From NCBI RefSeq assembly GCF_000485595.1, contig NW_014577176.1:446972-471351 (forward strand): DNA of 24,380 nt, read 5' to 3'. The notes below the pieces were generated by a model. The model was not told the origin of the DNA and did not search any database. It was given only the letters and a program-made list of their open reading frames with translations. Positions within the stretch are counted from its first letter, which is position 1. Every line of letters starts with the position of its first letter. Positions 19,390 to 24,380 of this stretch are shown piece after piece. The DNA is from Priapulus caudatus. Taxonomy: Eukaryota > Priapulida > Priapulimorpha > Priapulimorphida > Priapulidae. A program made the position numbers and the translations under genes.

Positions 19390-20980
19390 ATGCATCTCAA
19401 AATATTGTCTGATACTCTGCAGTACATCCACCTTGACGGAACTTACAGCCTGCTAACTGCGAGAAATGCGAAACTTGTGTTTGAATGGTTTAAACTTCTA
19501 GATTGCCATAACACAGGCAGTCTAAATGATATACAGGTAAGGAAGTATTTTTGTAATCAGTAATGTACGCGTCTCTGTGTAAAATATTTTTATGTGGCAT
19601 AGTATTTTCAATTAAAACGACGCGCATTAAGATCAATGGCAATTTTGACTGCAATACTATCGACCTGATAAAAGCACTTTGTGTTTTTTTCAGTTTTTTC
19701 ATTTCTTGAACGCTATAACGAATTTAGGAAAAGTAAAAATTTATAAGGTGTTCGACATGTTGGACGTTGACGGGTCTGGCGACATTGATTACGATGAGTT
19801 TTACTTGATAATATGCATTCTGATTGCAATTAAGGTACGTACGTATCGCGCAAACAGTTTACGAATCAAATGAGAAATAAATATTAAATTTAAAAAAACG
19901 CATTTATATATCTTTATTACAATACCCTTGAAATAACTATTATAACTTGGTATTCATGAAAGTTATAGGATTATATATACCGATAGCTAAAAAGAAAGCC
20001 ACGTTGTATATAATATATACATAGCTGCCACTTGACATTTGAACCACGTACAGGACAATCAAGAAAAGCAGTTCATCTACAGGCACTCCAGAACTGTGTT
20101 TGAGCTTCTAGACGAAGATGGATCCAATTCTGTTTCTGCAGAGGAGTTTAAAAACTTTGGTTTCCTTTTCAACTTCCACAGTCGTGCTGTTGCAACAATT
20201 TTCGATGAGTTTGACATATCGGGTGACCAGGTTGGTGTCCTGGCTATATTATATCATACTCAGCTTCTATGACACTATAATTTATAGGAGTATGGAAATA
20301 TGCGCGGGTTAATGATTATCCAGAATTGTTACTGACAACTTCCTCACTAAAACTAATATATGTGGCTTATGTATATAAAGAGTTAAAATGCATTTAATTA
20401 AATAAATTCATCTACAGTTTTACGATGTGCAACTCAACAATACTATCTACATGGGCGTCTAGATGCATCAAAGTTCACGTGCTCTGTGTTAGTGTCATTT
20501 GTCTATTTATCATTAATATAGTTACATATAGAAGTAAAATATATTTTGGCTAATATATATAAATATATCTATATCTATATTAGGTAAAATATATTTTACT
20601 TCTATATGTTACTATATTAGTGATGTATTTAACATATATAAATAGACAAAATTGTGGTTCTTTCACTTCACAAGTCACACTCACGACGATTATATATGCG
20701 ACTCACGTGATTGAAACTTGACTCTATGCAGGAACTTGACTATAAGGAGTTCAAGATGTTCACAATGGCCTGCATCGACAGACAGATGGACATCGAGAAG
20801 GACAAGAAAAAGAAACACGTTCAAAAACTGGTAAGCGATAGACTGCGTGAGAAGAAGAAGTTGGAAGAAGAGTTCCAGAAGCACAGGAACAAGCTGATGT
20901 TCGTCACTGCCTTCCTGTCGACCAAGAACCAGTCCGCACATCGGCTGGTGAGGACCAACAGTAGAAAGATATCCGTGTGA
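19390..20980 (+). CDS. EFCAB9: EFCAB9, EF-hand protein of the CatSper channel complex, 237 aa
   Basis: Exons 19390-19536, 19694-19834, 20054-20230 and 20732-20980 (TGA), all phase 0. The third donor, GTTGGT, is weak. The protein opens MHLKILSDTLQYIHLDGTYS with LLTARNAKLVFEWFKLLD, and contains FFHFLNAITNLGKVKIYKVF and FIYRHSRTVFELLD, matching EFCAB9 of vertebrates closely in order and spacing. Loops: 38-49 (DCHNTGSLNDIQ, degenerate), 73-84 (DVDGSGDIDYDE, canonical), 116-127 (DEDGSNSVSAEE, near canonical), 150-161 (DISGDQELDYKE, good, split by an intron). A Lys/Glu-rich helix follows (about 172-205). In mammals EFCAB9 pairs with CATSPERZ and tunes Ca2+/pH gating of the sperm flagellar CatSper channel. 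Vertebrate forms are about 200 aa; this one has a longer basic tail. The start ATG matches the family N-terminus. Confidence 0.9.
20498..20651. mobile_element. About 153-bp near-palindromic MITE in EFCAB9 intron 3
   Basis: TTGTCTATTTAT (20499-20510) is inverted at about 20639-20650. Inside, CATTAATATAGTTACATATAG followed by AAGTAAAATATATTTT (from 20511) is mirrored at about 20573-20625. The arms cover most of the element, as in a snap-back MITE. Confidence 0.7.
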
Positions 20981-21256
20981 GTTTATGTTGACACGCGGGA
21001 AGGGCATCATCGAAATCTTCTTCTAACCCATTGAGCAGGAAATGTCTGCAGGAAACATCGCGATAAGGGTACAAGCACAATATTGCGACTGCTTCCGTTT
21101 TTGACACAATATGCTTGTGACGTAAATGTAAAATTGTATTTAATTAAACTGAATTTTTAATTAATGATCCTGTTTAAATATGTGTGAAAATGTTGTAATG
21201 TCGCTATGCTTTACGTGATAGAACCTAGGACATTACTCTAAGCTGATTAAACGTAA

Positions 21257-21262
21257 AATAAA
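21257..21262 (+). terminator. Poly(A) signal AATAAA of EFCAB9
   Basis: AATAAA lies 277 nt after the EFCAB9 stop codon, within an AT-rich 3' UTR. Confidence 0.6.
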
Positions 21263-22934
21263 GACATGCATATTGTAGTGTGTAAAAATCTCGTGTGTGA
21301 TAATCACCAGTGCTAAAACCTAAATAAGTACATTCAATTTTGACAGCACTTGGTGTTTGCACCAATTTATTGTACTCATTTGTTGTCTATATAAACACGC
21401 TACGTGAAAGTAGCTCATTTTATACACATTTCATTAGACTCGATTCAAGGTGGGATTTCCAACTTGATATTTGGCAACAACCACAGTAACACAGCTACAT
21501 ATCGTAAACCAATTGTCAGCCTACAAACAAAGCATGCTGTTTTCATCAGCAACCGTTGCTAGGTCACCGCTTGCTGTCAGAGACGGTCAGATTACATCGT
21601 ATGTGGGGAGTGAGAGCTAATGAGAAGCTTCCCCTGGGTTCTGCTGCAGGATAAGAGATGGAAACCTGCCTCTGTCATGTCTGCTATATAGTGCCAGAGT
21701 GAGACATTGTCATAGTAGCCGTTCCATCATCGGTGTATTGTCTGTCACCGTGTGGAGAGTATGGCTCACAGGTCGCGTATTCAAGCAGTGACGCGATATA
21801 CAGCTCTTATGCCCTACAGCTTGACAGGCATCCATATCTGCATCTATTTTTACCGTCACTGTAACAATTTAGCTATAGAGAAATTAGGATATCTTCTTTG
21901 TATAAAACTGTACACAGTGGTATCATATGCTAAATCATTATTAAAAAGTATACTTTATATATACAACGCTATACTGCCACTAAGTTCACAGCAGAGGGTA
22001 TTTTGTATGATAAAATGTAAGGTTATTTCATACAAGAAGCCGTATGTCTGTGAAAAGGGCAGAATCACAAACAATTGTAGAGCAAGAACTTATGTCTATG
22101 ATAACACGTACAGCGCTATAAATGATCAAATTTAAATAAGAAAATAAGATCACATGACATTTGAGAAATCGTAGAATGGGTTCATCAGGGAAAGGCAAAA
22201 TGGCAACATTATTCAGAAACAAGCACAAAATAAGCAAATGGATCATTGTTTGGTAAAGCTAATAGCAGAGAATAAAAAAGGATATATCTTGAAGTTAAGG
22301 CTTATCATCGTTTTTATCACCACTTACCATCTAACATAGTGATTCGGTCATACAGCTCTAAGTACAAGATTGATTATAGATGCTAGAAAGTGCTAACTGG
22401 TAAACTACAACCAGTGTAACATATGCAGCATTTCTACACAAGTACATAGCCCAACTTGGTCAGTTTAATCAGGCAATTGGTCACCATGCCCAGGCACATC
22501 TAGTTACCTACGTTAACCTGAGATAGGTATACAAATTACGCTAGGAAGGAGCTGAGGAAAACGCATGCTCTTACAGCAATGCTAACAGCATGCATATACA
22601 GTATATACCCAGCACTGCATCTCACAGCAAGCAAGCTTGAAACTAAGAAGGTAAGCCACAATTCCCAGTACCTAGCAAACTGGTACTATTATCACTTGCA
22701 TCAGGCAAGCCGTTATCGCAGTTACTCACGTTCAACAAGCTGACTGTCTTTCTGGCAGCATCAATTCAGCTGTTGACAGTATAACTTGCATCAATCAAGC
22801 TAGAGCTATACAGTCGAGAATTTGCGAGGTGCAACATTTTTCGTCAAGCCAGAGGCCTGCTCATGCAGGTTATCATAAAAAGTAATAACTTATAATTTAT
22901 TTTGACTCAGAACGTTTCCAATCATCACCGAGTC
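21263..22934. other. Gene-poor stretch between EFCAB9 and the LRRFIP-like gene
   Basis: I see no supported exon or recognisable transposon. The longest open stretch (21752-22135, + strand) has no good ATG context, splice signal or recognisable domain. Short TTGCATCA(G/A)(G/T)CAAGC motifs recur near 22697 and 22788. Confidence 0.5.
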
Positions 22935-22940
22935 TTTATT
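22935..22940 (-). terminator. Poly(A) signal (minus strand) of the LRRFIP-like gene
   Basis: TTTATT on the + strand is AATAAA on the minus strand, about 156 nt beyond the TGA at 23096-23098. Confidence 0.5.
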
Positions 22941-23095
22941 AATTAATAGGACCCCAATTTCTGCTCGTCAGAAATAATAACTTACACATAATGGTCACCC
23001 TCTTTAGTGAGGGGCTCTGTTTGGAAAGTTCTTTCGCAGATGACATGCAGTTCCTAGGCATAGGGATAGATCCTGCCTTCAAAAAAAGGGGTGGC

Positions 23096-23606
23096 TCATA
23101 CGCTTGCCATTGCGCTTATTCTCTCCTTTCTTAACTTGTCCAACCGTTTCTGAAGGTGTCCCTTTTCTGTATCCAATTCCTCTACCCTAGTCCGTTGTTC
23201 CCGTATCTAGACAAAAAATGAGCACATTTGTCATTGACATCAACGAATTAGTTAATGCAAATCTTACATATCATAATAGTAATGTTTTGCTGAAATTTCC
23301 TTATTGCTGTGTTTCTTGTTTTGAAAACCTGGAACCCGGAACCAGTTAAGTGAGACGGCCATGATGTCAATACCGGAGCCAAAAAATAAAGCTTTGTAAA
23401 CTTATATCTAATCATCATTAATCTGTCGTAATGGATCTCGTGAGGATGCCACAGCAGATCTGATCAGTGTGAAGATATGGATCTCCAAATGATTTAATTA
23501 CCTCTCGTTGCATCTTTCTCTTCTCGGCCTTTAAGTCATCAGCTTCCTTCTCAGCATCCTTTGCTAGTGCCTCAGCCCTCTTTGCATCCCTTTCTAAACG
23601 ACCCAT
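23096..23606 (-). CDS. LRRFIP1/2-like coiled-coil protein, C-terminal two exons (partial)
   Basis: Exons 23606-23502 (105 nt) and 23206-23096 (111 nt, TGA), both phase 0, with CAG|, |GTAATT and CTAG| splice signals. The first encodes MGRLERDAKRAEALAKDAEK then EADDLKAEKRKMQRE; the second IREQRTRVEELDTEKGHLQK then RLDKLRKERISAMASV. The order (A/E-rich helix, ELKAEKRK.QRE, about 10 residues, EE.....HL.KRL.K.. and a short tail) matches the conserved C-terminus of LRRFIP1/LRRFIP2, adaptors of Flightless-I that act in TLR/Wnt signalling and cytoskeletal regulation in vertebrates. The heptad-like pattern fits a continuous coiled coil. Upstream exons lie beyond the window. The Met at the start of exon 23606 is probably internal, since it directly follows an acceptor. 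Confidence 0.72.
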
Positions 23607-23636
23607 CTGGGATGACAACAGCGGATAATTAGAAGA

Positions 23637-23795
23637 ATGACGGGATCAAGTCCCTATAAACAACTTCAGCACCACCAGCAGCATCAACTTCAGCACCACC
23701 AGCAGCAGCATCAACTTCAGCACCACCAGCAGCATCAACTTCAGCACCACCAGCAGCATCAACTTCAGCACCACCAGCAGCATCAACTTCATTGC
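23637..23795. repeat. 24-bp minisatellite, open on both strands
   Basis: CAACTTCAGCACCACCAGCAGCAT recurs about six times (one copy has an extra CAG). The + strand would read QLQHHQQH repeats, the minus strand AEVDAAGG-type repeats. It lies upstream of the LRRFIP-like exon at 23606, in what is probably its intron. A shorter copy reappears at 24329-24373. Confidence 0.85.
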
Positions 23796-23817
23796 AGTCA
23801 CAATCGCGAGCAAAACA

Positions 23818-24272
23818 TTAACTTGTCCAACGTTTCTGAAGGTGTCCCTTTTCTGTATCTAATTCCTCTACCCTAGTCCGTTGTTCCCGTATCTAGACAA
23901 AAAATGAGCACATTTGCATTGACATCAACGAATTAGTTAATGCAAATCTTACATATCATAATAGTAATGTTTTGTGAAATTTCCTTATTGCTGTGTTTCT
24001 TGTTTTGAAAACCGAGTGAGACGGCCATGATGTCAATACCGGAGCCAAAAATAAAGCTTTGTAAACTTATATCTAATCATCATTAATCTGTCGTAATGGA
24101 TCTCTTGAGGATGCCACAACAGATCTGATCAGTGTGAAGATATGGATCTCCAAATGATTTAATTACCTCTCGTTGCATCTTTCTCTTCTCGGCCTTTAAG
24201 TCATCAGCTTCCTTCTCAGCATCCTTTGCTAGTGCCTCAGCCCTCTTTGCATCCCTTTCTAAACGACCCCAT
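23818..24272 (-). pseudogene. Second, damaged copy of the LRRFIP-like terminal exons
   Basis: This repeats 23131-23606 with an offset of 687 bp, shrinking to 665 bp. The last exon (23892-23818) keeps IREQRTRVEELDTEKGHLQK, but one missing base turns the ending into RWTS and a stop, and the RISAMASV tail is absent. The penultimate exon copy (24272-24167) is 106 instead of 105 nt (an extra base after the acceptor), which breaks phase. Most other differences are single-base losses, plus one 18-bp deletion in the intron. It may be a real decayed tandem duplicate or an assembly artefact. Confidence 0.75.
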
Positions 24273-24380
24273 CTGGGATGACAACAGTGGATAATTAGAA
24301 GAATGACGGGATCAAGTCCCTATAAACAACTTCAGCACCACCAGCAGCATCAACTTCAGCATCAACTTCATCCAAAAAAA

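Noticed and set aside
21752-22135. 127-codon + strand open frame
   Set aside because: No recognisable domain, non-ATG start, no splice or promoter context, and composition like the surrounding intergenic DNA.
23637-23876. Gln/His-rich protein on the + strand
   Set aside because: The frame is a product of a 24-bp minisatellite and ends soon after it; there is no supporting exon structure.
1-24380. tRNA or rRNA genes
   Set aside because: I saw no cloverleaf with a GGTTCGA-type T-arm and no rRNA core motif on either strand by eye; a tRNAscan run would settle it.

Overview
The window is animal nuclear DNA, not bacterial. It is AT-rich, its genes are split by short GT..AG introns, and it holds a CREB-type bZIP factor, a CatSper-associated EF-hand protein and an LRRFIP-type coiled-coil gene. 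It also carries many small inverted-repeat transposons and simple repeats. Compact introns and an invertebrate-like CREB suggest an invertebrate; the sequence alone does not give the phylum. All exon models come from reading splice sites and checking that intron phases match across every junction; there is no transcript evidence.

Layout. (1) 963-8181, + strand: a gene of about 18 exons that I cannot name. It has matrin/U1-like C2H2 zinc fingers, a run of six phase-2 exons each carrying an LLPTP-like motif, an RG/RGG-rich region with a 14-residue tandem repeat, a hydrophobic membrane-like segment and a helical C-terminus. An array of 78-bp palindromic units (378-606) lies just upstream, next to a possible first exon (607-678). 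(2) 8182-11066: gene-poor DNA with a 212-bp hAT-like MITE. (3) 11067-18331, - strand: a complete CREB/CREM/ATF1 orthologue (seven coding exons, 303 aa) with the PKA site RRPSY, a glutamine-rich region and the bZIP. Its introns hold a 1.58-kb hAT element with a transposase remnant, an 887-bp palindromic element and a 319-bp MITE. A 67-bp triplication carries copies of one exon-intron boundary. (4) 18332-19389: shared upstream region with CRE-like sites and palindromes. (5) 19390-20980, + strand: EFCAB9, four exons, 237 aa. (6) 20981-23095: mostly non-coding. (7) 23096-24272, - strand: the 3' end of an LRRFIP1/2-like gene, whose last two exons appear twice in tandem. The second copy is full of single-base indels and may be an assembly artefact.

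The genes do not form an operon or an obvious pathway. CREB and EFCAB9 are head to head about 1 kb apart. CREB acts in cAMP/Ca2+-dependent transcription, EFCAB9 in Ca2+/pH gating of the sperm CatSper channel, and LRRFIP proteins are cytoplasmic coiled-coil adaptors. The most novel item is the zinc-finger/LLPTP/RGG/membrane-segment gene.
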